Part shown: positions 1 to 11,300 of the stretch, piece by piece | Numbering within the stretch: position 1 is the stretch's first letter | Layout of the letters: every line of letters begins with the position of its first letter | Source of the DNA: Echiichthys vipera | Lineage: Eukaryota > Chordata > Actinopteri > Perciformes > Trachinidae | Reading direction: 5' to 3' | DNA: 64,000 nt | NCBI GenBank assembly: GCA_963691815.1 | Contig: OY829657.1 | Coordinates: 26,417,243-26,481,242, forward strand | The notes under the pieces: generated by a model | What the model was told of the DNA's origin: nothing | Databases searched by the model: none | Seen by the model: only the letters and a program-made list of their open reading frames with translations | Position numbers and translations under genes: made by a program

Positions 1-2946
1 GCACTTCACCTGTCCTGCGTGCAGCCCAGATATGCTTGCAGTTTCTGTGGATGGAAACCGCAAACATTACCGTTTCAAGAATGCAGCTAGGTACTCTGAA
101 ATATTTATAATGTCAGTGTTTGAGCTAATAACAAAACATAAGTATCTTAATGTGCACCAATTAACCTTAAAATCTGAGATATCATAAACTGTCCCTTTTT
201 TTATTTAGATCTGAGGAACAGGTCATTTTTAAAGGTGTCTTCATAGCAAAGGATGAAGATGTCACAAGCTTTGTCAACTACATTCACAGCACAACAAAAC
301 ATGTAATATTTCAGACTATAATTATATATACAGTAATACATACATTTCCTATTTTTTAGTTAGGTTATTCTTTGGACCAGTGTCTTTAATCATGGTTTTT
401 TTACATTGTAGGTCTCTGGAAGAGGTGTTTGTGGAGGGGAATGGTCAGCCGCCAGAGAGACCTCCCAAAGATCGGCCAGCAAGCCGGATGAGGAGGGACT
501 GGAGCTTGCAGTCTGTCGGCATGGAGTGCTCTTCTGTGCCCTCAATATGTACTGGGGAGAATTTTTGCGTATCCCCTGTATATACAACAAAAGCTGGCCA
601 GTAGTACCTTTTTATGTATGGATGTGACATGCAAATACTGGCCCTACCTCCAAAAAGTAGTAAAAAGCTGCCCAGAGCTCCAGCATCTTTTGAACATGAA
701 ACCTTTTCTCTCAGTGTTTCATGCCAAAGCCCATGACTTCAAATGTGAAGTAAGCAATTGTTACCATGTGACATAATCAATTTATGTGGAAACCTACACA
801 CATCTAGGTCAACATTGACAAGTTATAACATGCCCTGTTTTTGAATGCATTATAACCAGGTGAAATGGAGTGGTGCATATCAGGAGGGGGCTGGACTAAC
901 TATAGGGGAGGAGGTGGAACAGGTCAATGCCTTCCTCTCTCGGATAGCAGTGTCAACCAAACATATTTCAAAAGCAGGTGAGATGGCTAGATAATAGGGT
1001 TGTGATGAGATGATACACGATATTGAGTTCTCGAGGATGGGAAAATATTTTAACACTCTTTACAGGAGCGGTTGATTTTAGCTGAATATTGACAACATCG
1101 TATTTTCTGTTACAGGACGTACAGACATGCTGACACTCATGGCCATGCGATGTAATCGGCAAAAGATCAACAACTTGGCCACCTCACTGTCCCGCAGAAG
1201 GTAATACAATCTTTTTTTAAGTGTTAGCAGTAGTTGAGGCTGTTGACTGAATGTTTACTTAATTATTTTTATTGTCTCTGTCATGTGTGACGACGGAGAA
1301 TACTCGGAGGAGGGGACCCAAATGCAGACACGGAACTCAGGAGACGGTATTAACAAATTTAATAAAACTAATTTACAAAAAGGTGCACTAACACAAAGGA
1401 AAAACACGAAGAACTAGATACAAACTGACACGATGAATGGACACAAAAGGAACAGGTACACAGGGAGACATCAGGGTAAGTAGAGGGTATGTTCCGGCAC
1501 TGAGTGAGGCTCAGTACCTGATATACAGAATGGCAGGTGATTAGTGCCAACAAGAATCCCCTGCCAGGAAAACAAACTCAAACCAGAAAACAGAAAGAAA
1601 GCACATACAGAAAAACACTGACAGAGGGAGACAAAAACAACGATTAAAAAGGAGAGGGAGAGACTGTCCAGAACCAATCACAACAGTCTCTAACTTTTTT
1701 GTCATTTCTAGGCCACAAAAGCTCATGTCGTCAGTTGCTTAACCTGGAGACCTTGAAGGCTGAATTGGCAGTGACTGAGAGCCAGTTGGGTCAATGATGT
1801 AAAGGAGTGGGAAGATGGTAAGGAAATTATTACTGGAGTTTTGTCAACATTAAATCTCACTTTTACTTAATGGGTTACCATTTATTCCCTGAAAAGAAGG
1901 GAATTGTTGGCCTTCATTCCATATCAGAACATAGCATACAAAACAAACATTTTCAATCCACTGCCTTATCATAATGGTATTTGAGAATTGTATAAACATG
2001 TGATTAAATTGCACTGTTACTATACATTACTCAAAGTGTAACACACATTTCCTCCATACAGCAGCAACCAACAACACCACTGATGCTGCTGCCTTGGCAG
2101 CCAGGATTGACGTGCTGGTGGCAAGTGTTAAGAGACGTTCCCAGCGCCTCTACAAAGACACAGACAGCAACAAAGGTCGTGCCAGGATCTGCCGCAAGAT
2201 CAGGGAGGAGAAAGGGACCCTGACTTCTGTTGTGGAAGAATACAATGGAATGGTTCCAAACCCAGAAACTCTGTGCTTGGAAATCATTTTGTCAGGAGAG
2301 ACATCTTGGCCATGGCAACTTACAGACAGAGGTAGGTACACTAAATCTGTTGAATACTTCCATCAAATGTGGCACAGCTTTATTGCCTCCATGACTGCAA
2401 CTCCATAAAACTTCATAGATGAGTTTTAATCTTTTATATAAATTTATGTATTGTTACAAATGCTTTCCAGATTCTGTCGACCTCAGGACAAAGAGAAGAG
2501 CATTTGACATTGTCATGGCGGTAAAGAGACTTCAGGAGGAGAAAAAGATTCTTGTCACAGAGATGAACCAGCATTGGAAGTCTCTTTCAACTCGTGGTGA
2601 TTCCCTGAAAGAGCTGTCCTTCCTGGTTTCTAGGGCGACAATGCAAGGTATGTTTTGAAATTATACATTATATGAATGTACACATGGCTGCTGATAAAGT
2701 TACTAATACTGGGTTTATCTTTTTCTGTTATACTTTCAAGATTCCCGGTGGGGCCTAACTGGAGACGGGTTGAAAGGTCTGCAGAGCATCATCAGAAAAG
2801 AGCAGCACAACATCCGAGAAATTATGGCTCATGCGAGACACTGCTACTTGCAAATTTTGACTGGAGCAGAGACAATCAGTTTCTTGCCAGATGTTGCGGA
2901 TGATTATTCTGATTGCGACTCTGACATTACTGATGACAAACTGTGA
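1..2946 (+). pseudogene. KDZ-superfamily transposase relic, multi-exon, enters from left edge
   Basis: Nine exon-like blocks with good splice sites: 1-90, 209-302, 412-749, 860-977, 1116-1200, 1712-1817, 2062-2331, 2471-2647 and 2741-2946 (stop TGA 2944-2946). The first encodes CPAC...DGNRKHYRFK. Later blocks give DEEGLELAVCRHGV, CMDVTCKYWPYLQ, AKAHDFKCEV, an acidic GEEVEQVNAFLSR stretch and WVNDVKEWED. These are the conserved blocks of Kyakuja-Dileera-Zisupton DDE-type transposases, which cut and paste DNA in the nucleus. The reading frame is broken at least three times: a one-base loss in the A/T run near 560-566, a break near 1737-1742 and another near 1785. It is therefore a pseudogene unless these are assembly errors. 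The last three exons (coiled, Lys/Glu-rich) join in phase. The N-terminus lies outside the window. Confidence 0.8.
1279..1685. mobile_element. Solo LTR inside a KDZ intron
   Basis: A 407-bp insertion that starts TGTCATGTG and ends CACAACA (TG...CA). It is flanked by the same five bases, gtctc, at 1274-1278 and 1686-1690. TG...CA ends with a 5-bp target duplication and no internal region fit a solo LTR, probably of a gypsy-like element. The minus-strand reading looks like the transcribed sense, with a pyrimidine-rich leader-like end, but orientation is not certain. Confidence 0.7.
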
Positions 2947-3078
2947 AGCCCTTTCCAAAGTACCTTCAGTACTTTCGACTTTAAAAACCAATGTAAATGA
3001 CCTATTTCAAGATCTTACAGTTTGTATACATCAGACAAAAAAAAAGAATAAACTGCAATTCAGTCTTTTGCGTCTCCT

Positions 3079-3965
3079 ACATAGACTGTATAAAAATTGA
3101 CATAGCCTCTCGGTTCTCAACTTGATCCTCTGGGAGTCGCCATCTTGTCTGACTTTGACTCCTCCTCATTTCCTCTTACCATGAAAGGGCATTGATGTGA
3201 TGTTGGGGGGGGGGGGGATCTGGCTGATGTTTACTGGATTAGCCACATTAGCTCCACCGACCGGGAGTTAGGGTAACAGCACATGCTTCTAGATAAACGG
3301 GAGTCGGGGTCAGTGTTGTGATTATCTTCCGGGAACAGGAGTTTTTTTTTTTTTTTTCACAGGAGCAGGATTTTTTTTAGAGGGTAGAGACACACAGCAC
3401 CCCGTGTCTCTAGTGAAGATTACACCGGCAGCCGGTGTAGCCAAGTGAAGGCAGCATTTCTGATCTATAATTTAAACTGATATTCAACACAGTACCATTC
3501 CCACAGACTGAAACACCGACCCTCACGGACCTAATCCTCCTGCTGCTCCAGATTAGCATCTAGTTTATATGCCATCAATAGTACGCTTTATTCGAGTCAT
3601 GGTGCAAGTAATTAGCATTACAGAGCTTACACATTGTGTTCCTAAACCATCTGTTGGTTCAGTTGATCGAAGAGCAAACCACCTTGTCACTTATGGGAAC
3701 ACCACCACATGAATGACCGCAGTCCAGGTCCAGATGACGGAATTAGCATGCTAATGATGCTAATCTTGACAGCTAGCCTCCGAGGAGAAGTGAGGGCCAG
3801 GGGCTAGCTGTCACTCAAGACGCTGCGCCTCATAAACTTTAACCTCCAATAAAATAAAAACTAGCCTGGTCCAAAAAAATTCAAACTGCTCTCTTGTACA
3901 AACTACTCCTTGTAGACTCTAGGAGAACTGCAGTTTTTGGCACTTCCTTATTGGATTAACCAGGA
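3079..3965. repeat. Interspersed repeat family A, long copy
   Basis: It begins at catagactgtataaaa and runs to about 3.96 kb. Its two ends are the reverse complement of 22.88-23.25 kb: the block with gtcgccatcttgtct near 3136 and the block with ctagctgtcactcaag near 3800. The shorter copy lacks the middle, so this looks like a longer member of a DNA-type repeat family. No coding capacity seen. Contains G and T homopolymers near 3208 and 3343. Confidence 0.5.
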
Positions 3966-4494
3966 AGTCACTGTGGTGGGGGCTTGGTCTCCAAGTGTCT
4001 GCTTGGGCCGAAACCAGATCCCTCTCTGCAATATACAATTGAGCAGCCTTCTTTGACTCCACTCTCGCTAATATAGCTGCTTCTAACTCTCTATGCCTAG
4101 TAAGTTCTTCTATGAGTTGTTTATTATGTTTTTTTTATTGTCATTTTTATTAAATTGTTTTTATTACATTTCTACTATGAAACACTTTATAACAATTTTG
4201 AAATGTCCAATACCAATAAAGTTCACTATAAACATTTGTATTACTATATTTAGTATGTGTAGCCATGTTATGTGTATATATGTTTTTATTTACACATGTA
4301 CTATTTATATTTTCAGCACACAATGTTGATTAGCACCATGAGGTAGCGGGTAAACCATACGTCTTTATCTTGGCTGAAATATTTGTAATAATGTTTTGTG
4401 ATATTCTGTAAAATAATAAAAAAAAATATAACAAAAGCTCCTCATTTTCAGATGTTTATAAATGTGTGAGCTACAATAAAAAAAACTATTTTAA
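3966..4494. other. AT-rich, no gene seen
   Basis: Includes a T-rich low-complexity tract at 4120-4320. Short open frames here look like chance. Confidence 0.5.
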
Positions 4495-4814
4495 TGGCAT
4501 CCTATGTTGTATGTAGGTTCATATCACAACGACATCCTTAGAAATAACATTTCATCCACTTTATCAGCTGTCTGTTTTTGACTAGGACATGTTTATAGCA
4601 CACTGCAAAAGCCTAAAGTAGTCCACAATTTCTTGATTATGATAAATACATATGTTAACTACAGTAATAAAACCATTTTGATAGTAATGTATTCTGTGTG
4701 TAGGTACATAACGATGACATCCTTAGTAATTACCTGTCAAACACCATATGGGCTGTCTGTTTTTCACTAGGACAGGTTCATAGCACACTGCATAAGCCTA
4801 AAATAGTCCACAAT
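4495..4814 (+). repeat. Diverged direct duplication, period about 187 bp
   Basis: The segment containing actaggacatgtttatagca near 4581 recurs as actaggacaggttcatagca near 4768, each followed by a tagtccacaattt match. The upstream gacatccttag words also repeat. Confidence 0.6.
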
Positions 4815-5478
4815 TTAGGAAGAGGAAGCTAGACCCTGCCGGAGGTAGCCCGGGGCCCCCGTTGGAGGGCTCTCCGGAGAGCGCCTGGTGGCCGGGTTTG
4901 CCACGAAGCCCGGCCGGGCGCAGCCCGTACAAGTGACGGTCCAGACCAGGACAGCAGAGGCTGGCTCTAGGGTCGTGGAACGTCACCTCTCTTTGGGGAA
5001 AGGAGCCGGAGCTTGTGCGGGAGGTGGAGTGCTACCAGTTAGATCTGGTGGGGCTTACCTCCACACACAGTCTCGGTTCTGGAACTGTACTCCTGGATAG
5101 GGGTTGGACCCTATTCTTCTCTGGAGTTACCCAGGTTGTTGGGATACTCACAAACCCCCGGCTGAGCGCCGCGGTGTTTGAGTTCACCCCAGTGGACGAG
5201 AGGGTGGTGGTGGGGAAACTCTGACTGTTTGCTTGTGCATGTGCACCGAACAGCAGTTCAGAGCATTTGGCCTTCTTGGAGACCCTTAAATTGAGTCCTG
5301 CAAAGGGCTCCAGTAGGGGACTCCATAGTTCTGCTGGAAGACTTCAACGCCCATGTGGGCGACGATGGAGACACTTGGAGAGGCGTGATTGGGAGGAACG
5401 GCCTCCCTGATCTGAATCCGAGCAGTCGTCTGTAATTGGACTTCTGCGCTAGTCATGGATTGTCTATAACAAACACCA
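4815..5478 (+). pseudogene. RTE/Rex3-type LINE, 5' part with endonuclease remnant
   Basis: G/C-rich leader (4815-4990) followed by a degenerate apurinic-type endonuclease domain: GKGAGACAGG-region, then VGLTSTHSLGSGT, FEFTPVDERV, and a block corresponding to LL(G/E)DFNAHVG, then TWRGVIGRNGLP and CASHGLSITNT in changing frames. These are landmarks of fish RTE-clade (Rex3-like) LINEs. The copy has several frameshifts and stops. Unusually for a LINE it keeps the 5' part and has lost everything after the endonuclease; the break is at a short telomere-like tract. A second, minus-strand leader of the same family lies at 57958-58270. Confidence 0.7.
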
Positions 5479-5506
5479 TAACCCTATCCTAACCCTAACC
5501 CTAAAC
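5478..5506. repeat. Telomere-like (CCCTAA) micro-tract
   Basis: About four imperfect CCCTAA-type units sit exactly where the RTE-type LINE stops matching its family. Confidence 0.6.
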
Positions 5507-5554
5507 AATGAAATCAGTTGGACTATATCTCTATATCTTAGTATTACATTATGT

Positions 5555-5822
5555 CTGTCCATCTGTCTGTCTTTTCTCTCTCCTTTTCTTCCTCCCCAAC
5601 CGGTGCAGACAGATGTCCGTCCTGCACAGAGCTGGGTCTCTACAATGTTCCTGCCTGTTAAAGGGAAGGTTTTCGTTGCCACCGTACTCTACGGGGGAAT
5701 TGTTGGGTCTATGTAAAAAATAAATAAGTCATAGAGTGTGGTCTTTACCTACTCTGTAAAGTGTCTTGAAATAACTTTTGTTATGATTTGGCAATGTAAA
5801 TAAAATTGAATTAAATTGAATT
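5555..5822 (+). mobile_element. L2/Rex1-like LINE or SINE 3' tail
   Basis: Contains the conserved tail words gggggaattgttgggtctatg, ttttgttatgatttggca and a 3' end of repeated ttgaatt units. It is 5'-truncated; no RT coding is attached. A second copy lies at 6245-6515. Confidence 0.6.
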
Positions 5823-6244
5823 GTGGTACATATGGCATTTCTATTAACAATTACCTATGTTATGATTGTCGATTTACTGATTATAGAATAACAACCAACT
5901 GGAGCGGTATTATTGTTTATAGTTAACCAGGTATGTCATATATTGATACCCCACCCCCCCCCCTTCAAATAGTACATTACATTAAAGAAGAAAAATTTAG
6001 CAATAATAATATCTTAACAAAATCTTTCTCGTACTGTCCATTGCTGAAGGACTGTCTTTACCTTCTGTCACAGACGCTCTTCTTTATCTTGCACAAGTCT
6101 CATGTTTTCAGAGTGAGGCACTTAGCTGTGCTTGTTTCTACTATTCTGCTGTATTAACTGACATAACATATAAGTCATATTCACATTACTATAGATATTA
6201 TTATAGTTACTGGAAGTGTGTCCGTCTCTGTCTTTGTGTCTGTC
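5823..6244. other. AT-rich spacer, nothing recognised
   Basis: Between two LINE-tail copies; a C homopolymer at about 5953. No gene supported. Confidence 0.4.
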
Positions 6245-6515
6245 TTTGTCTCTCTCTGTCCATCTGTACGTCTTTTCTCACTTTCTCTCTCCTTTTCTTC
6301 CTCCCTCCGGCGCAGACAGATGTCCGTCCTCCACAGAGCTGGGTCTGTCAGACGTTCCTGTCTATTCTAGGGAAGGTTTTCAACACAACGGGGGAATTGT
6401 TGGGTCTATGTAAATCATAAAGAATTCATAGAGTGTGGTCTATACCTACTCTGTAAAGTGTCCTAAGATGACTTTTGTTATGATTTGGCACTATTGATAA
6501 AATTTAATTGAATAT
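6245..6515 (+). mobile_element. Second L2/Rex1-like 3' tail
   Basis: Same family and orientation as 5555-5822: gacagatgtccgtcctccaca, gggggaattgttgggtctat and cttttgttatgatttggca, ending in ttaattgaatattg. The two copies lie about 690 bp apart, so either two insertions or a duplication. Confidence 0.6.
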
Positions 6516-6616
6516 TGCATTTTAAAGGAATTACTGTGTTTACAAATAATCAAAAAGAATTCAGTAATAGACATGAAACGTACCAGAAACATTTTATTAT
6601 TTTAAAAGTTATATAC

Positions 6617-6918
6617 GTGTGTGTGTGTGTGTGTATGTTGTTGTAAACTGTGTGTGTGTGTGTGTTTGTGTGTGGGTGTAAGCTGTGTGGGTGGGTGTAA
6701 GCTGTGTGTGTGTGTGTGTTTTTGTGTGGGTGTGTGTGTTTTTGTGTGTGTGTTTGTGTGCGTGTGTGGGTTTTTGTGTTTGTGTGTGTGTGGGTGGGTG
6801 TGTGTGTTTTTGTGTGTGTGTGTGTAAGCTGTGTGTGCGTGTGTGTGTGTGTGTGTGTAAGCTGTGTGTGTTTGTGTGTGTGTGTAAACTGTGTGTGTGT
6901 GTGTGTGGGGGGGGGGGT
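6617..6918 (+). repeat. GT-rich microsatellite, about 300 bp
   Basis: Imperfect (GT)n with TTT, GG and gtaagct interruptions, ending in a G run. Long Thr/His-rich and Cys/Val-rich open frames on both strands here are low-complexity artefacts. Confidence 0.95.
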
Positions 6919-6926
6919 GTAAGCAT

Positions 6927-7674
6927 CTGGGGTCCCCTTCACAAAGCAGGTTCAAAAAACTCTGAGTCTAACCCTGAACTCTGAGTTGATCTATTCTGAG
7001 ATAGGAAACTCTGAGTTTTCGGTTTCAGAACAGCTGATTTGCGTTAGGTTGATCAACTCAGAGTAGTTTGACCTGGAGTTAAGCGCGTGCATCACAAGTA
7101 AAAAAAGACAGCATCAATGGAGCCCTGATTCGACGAGTCACCAGTGCAATGGGGAAGCGGAGGGCTACGCTACAACTGCAACTGTAAATATTAATGCGCT
7201 CATACGGGAGTTTGAGTGTAACACTGCTGCTGCAGCAAAAGAGAGGGAGACGGCGTGGGAGTACATTGCTGCTCGGGTCAGTGCGTAAGTTTAAATGTAG
7301 TCCTTTGCAATCACAGTAATATCACAGGGGGAACTGCTTGAGTGGTAGTCTATTAGTTTATTTCATTTAGGTGCATTCCCACAGGGGAGAAGTGCACTTG
7401 GCAGCAGCTTAAGATGAAACATAAAAACATTGTTCAAACAGGTAAAACATCGGCACAAGCTCATGGTGACGCCTCATTTTGAGCATGTTTTACATTGGAA
7501 AGTAAATATTACCGTAACTGGCTGTTTTATATGTTGTATAAAAAACTCCCATTTGCATCTGCTGGGATGTGAGAGCATGACTTTGGTTATTAATGTTGGA
7601 AATGTAAGGACGGATGAGTTTGTGTATGTAAATGATGGACTGTGATGAAACGGTGTTGTGCGTATTCGGCGGAG

Positions 7675-7720
<46 letters not shown>

Positions 7721-8323
7721 CTCCTATAGGTCGAAACAACAGCCTTCTGATCCAGCATATCACGTATAATGCAAGAGGGTGCATTTCACGGCAGGGGTGC
7801 TGAATACGGCACAACAACTACGGTACCGCTGGAAATACAAGAACGTCTATGATGTCTGATAATGATCTCCCGACCAATATTTAATTCTCTGCGCAGTAAT
7901 GCTGCACCTTCATCCACAGGATCATTATCAAAAGGACATGCCATGGTAGTGAAAATATTCACCACCTAATATAACTTATAATGTCTGATTTTTGCAATGA
8001 TTTTCTGAAAAAACAGACGACAGAACTATACTACGCCAAACTCGCCTGCTGACTGAATGAATGAGGAAATCAAACACCGTGTGTGGCTGAAAGAGGGTGG
8101 AGACAGAGAGAAACTCAAGGTTTTCTGAGAAAAACCTGGTCCCGACCAGGTTAGTTTCAGAGAGCATGTTACCATGGTAACTGACAGAGAGAGGCTAGAG
8201 TTACCCCTCTGTCTCTGGTTTGAGTTCCCTTCCTTTGTGAAACGGAAAACTCAGAGTTTTCCTCATTTCAGGGTTAACAGACTCAGAGTTTTCACTAAAC
8301 CTGCTTTGTGAAACGGATCCCAG
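6927..8323 (-). mobile_element. Non-autonomous PIF/Harbinger element, copy 1
   Basis: Bounded by inverted ends ctggggtcc...cacaaagcagg (6927) and cctgctttgtgaaacggatcccag (to 8323). The copy at 55621-57394 is the same family in the opposite orientation. On the minus strand it carries remnants homologous to the HARBI1-like N-terminal region, better preserved in the other copy. An (AT)n tract at 7679-7714 lies inside. I could not find a convincing 3-bp target duplication. Confidence 0.65.
7679..7714. repeat. (AT)n microsatellite
   Basis: About 17 uninterrupted TA units within the Harbinger element, followed by a palindromic aaactactcc/ggagtagttt context. Confidence 0.9.
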
Positions 8324-8383
8324 AACATTGTGTGTGTTTGTTTAATTGTCAGGAGGTTTTGAAGTTCCCCTTCTCAGAATATC

Positions 8384-11300
8384 AGCTGTACTGTTTGGCT
8401 GGCTCCCATGTATCTTCCCAGTCCTTGTCGCTGCCAAGAAATGAAAGAAAAATACATATACATAAAACAAAGGTTGTAGGATGACCTTTGCCTCTGACAT
8501 ATTCAATTGTCTATTCAATTGTAACATTTATTATATATTTATGTCATGCTACTGTCAGTACTGCTCAAAAGCAATTAAAAGTGTTTGTGGGCAAATACTC
8601 AAAATGTAACTCTAAAATGGGAGGGTGACCAATGTATCGCTGTATAGATGCTATGTTTTTCACTTCAACAGACAGTTTAATTTTCATTAAGGAAAAACTT
8701 ACCACTTGGAGCATGGTGTCCACCTTACTTTGACTTCTTCCTTTCCCTGAAGCGCATGACATCAGAAAAAGTGACTTGTAGATATAAGACAAACACGCAT
8801 TTCTTATAGAGACAAATCTTAAATATATATGTGTGATGTAAAAAACGGTCTTGAATGAAAATGTGTTGATAAAGCAACAATGTAAACATTGTAGTAAACA
8901 TTTAGAGATAAGAGGCACTTACAAAACACAGCTATAAAATGTATAGACATACACATAGAGTTTCTGCATGGGTGAGCTTGGGTGCATTTAAAGTATTAAG
9001 TTACTACAAAATAATATTTAAGTATATCTGTGAATTACTATTATAAATGGCAATAATGTTATTAAAAATGCATTATAAGAAATGGGATGGGAGACATTGT
9101 TGCAAAGATAGGAAACACTGAAGAGGAGAGTCTTATGTGGGTTCTGGAATAATGGCTGAAGCATAGTCACTTAAAAATACTTTGCGAGTGGGAACAGAAT
9201 TCCATGAAAAACGTGACTTTAATGTAAAAAACAATTTACTTTGATAGACATATAATGTTGAAGGGTGTTTAAGAATGTTACTCTTTGAATTAAAAAGATA
9301 CATTTACATTAAAGAACAACTTAACACTTGCCTAACCTTGCAAGTTCTTTTACACGTCATGCATAATACATATGTAATACATAAAAACTACACTCTTGAC
9401 TTCAATCAGAGACATTGAGAAGAACTATTGTCAAAAATGAAGAAGACGCCACCATTATTGGCTGATAAACAGCAATGACTTTATATCAGGTGCAAATCAA
9501 CAATCAACTTCTCAACATCAGCAAAACCAAATAGCCAATTGTTGACTTTAGAAAGAAGAAGGAAAAGACACACTGTTCTGTCTATATAAGTGGAGCTGAG
9601 GTGGAGCAGGTCAACAGTTTAGGTTATTAAGAATCAAGAAAAGTGAGAACCAGGTTGGTCATCAAACATCACCACTTTGGTTAAAACACATGAAGGCATA
9701 GAAAAGTCTGTACATCTCCTGAAATAAATTTTGAAGGCTAAATTTCAGAGCAATTAGGGGAGCAATATAAAGCATCCTGTCAGGGAACATCACACAATAG
9801 CGCGGTCTGTGCACAGCCCAGGACAGGGAGAATTGTAGCGGCGATTCAAACTTACCAAAACATCATTGGTACAATATAGAGACCATTAGTTATATCAGTA
9901 AAGTGAGATGTCTGCACAGAACCCAAAAGCTACATACAACAGCCACCCAGCCACCCAGAGTGTTCACACTGCTTCCATCTGGATGAAGATAATGAAGTAT
10001 CTGTTGCTGTACCACAAGAGTACAGAGCAGCTTGGGATAGTCCTCAATCCATCCTCAACAATACACCATTACTTTTTTTCTTAAGCAAAAACATTTTTGC
10101 TTTCCTTATACAACCCTATAAATGTTTTTACATTGTATTTTTACAAGAAAACCAAAAGAAAGAAGGGAAAACCTACTTACGTTTAAAACCCTTTTGTCCA
10201 CAATGCTTTCAAAAGGGAACACCTGCTGGGTTCTGTGCTTTCTCTATTCTAAAAAAAGACAAAAATATGAATAAAAATCAAGAGTAATGTAGCAACCCTA
10301 CTGACTTAATTTGAAACATAAAAGACAACTAATTTTAATACATTTATGAGATAAATCTAACCTTTCATTTTGGGTATATTCTTTTTTTTGGAAGAAGATA
10401 CGTGACACAGAGAGGAGACTGGAGATGGAGGAGGAAGTTGAGAAGAGGAGAAAGAAGATGGAGGAGGAGACTGAGGCGAGGAGAAGGATGGAGGAAGAGG
10501 CTGAGGGTGAGAAGAGAAGACGGACAGAGGAAGAGGCTGAGAAGAGGAGAAAGATGGAGGAAGAGGCTGAGGGTGAGAAGAGGAGAAGGATGGAGGAGGC
10601 TGAGAAGAGGAGAAGGATGGAGGAGGTTGAGAAGAGCAGAAGGAAGATGGAGGAGGAGACTGAGGCGAGGAGAAGGATGGAGGAAGAGGCTGAGGGTGAG
10701 AAGAGGAGAAGGATGGAGGAAGAGGCTGAAGGTGAGAAGAGGAGAAGGATAAAGGGAGAGGCTGAGAAGAGGAGAAGGATGGAGGAGGCTGAGAAGAGGA
10801 GAAGGATGGAGGAGGCTGAGAAGAGGAGAAGGATGGAGGAGGTTGAGAAGAGGAGAAGGAAGATGGAGGAGGAGACTGAGGCTAGGAGAAAGATGAAGGA
10901 AGAGGGTGAGAAGAGGAGACGGACTGATGAGGCTGAGAAGAGGAGAAGGATGGAGGAAGAGGCTGGGAAGAGGAGAAGAATGGAGGAGGCCAAGAAGAGG
11001 AAAAGGATGGAGGAGGCTGAGAAGAGGAGAAGGATGGAGGAGGAGACTGAGGCGAGGAGAAGGATGGAGGAAGAAGCTGAGGGTGAGAAGAGGAGACGGA
11101 TGGAGGAGGCTGAGAAGAGGAGAAGGATGGAGGAAGAGGCTGAGAAGAGGAGAAGGATGGAGGAGGCTGAGAAGTGGAGAAGGATGGAGGAGGTTGAAAA
11201 GAGGAGAAGAAAGATGGAGGAGGAGACTGAGGCGAGGAGAAGGATGGTGCTGGTTCTGGTTCTGGTTCTAGTCCATTTCCAGATTGATTGTTCACAGGGG

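Noticed and set aside
6550..6984. Long Thr/His-rich (minus) and Cys/Val-rich (plus) open frames
   Set aside because: They are translations of a GT microsatellite.
6927..8323. 3-bp target duplication for Harbinger copy 1 and copy 2
   Set aside because: Flanking triplets (cat/aac and gat/atg) do not match at any plausible end position.
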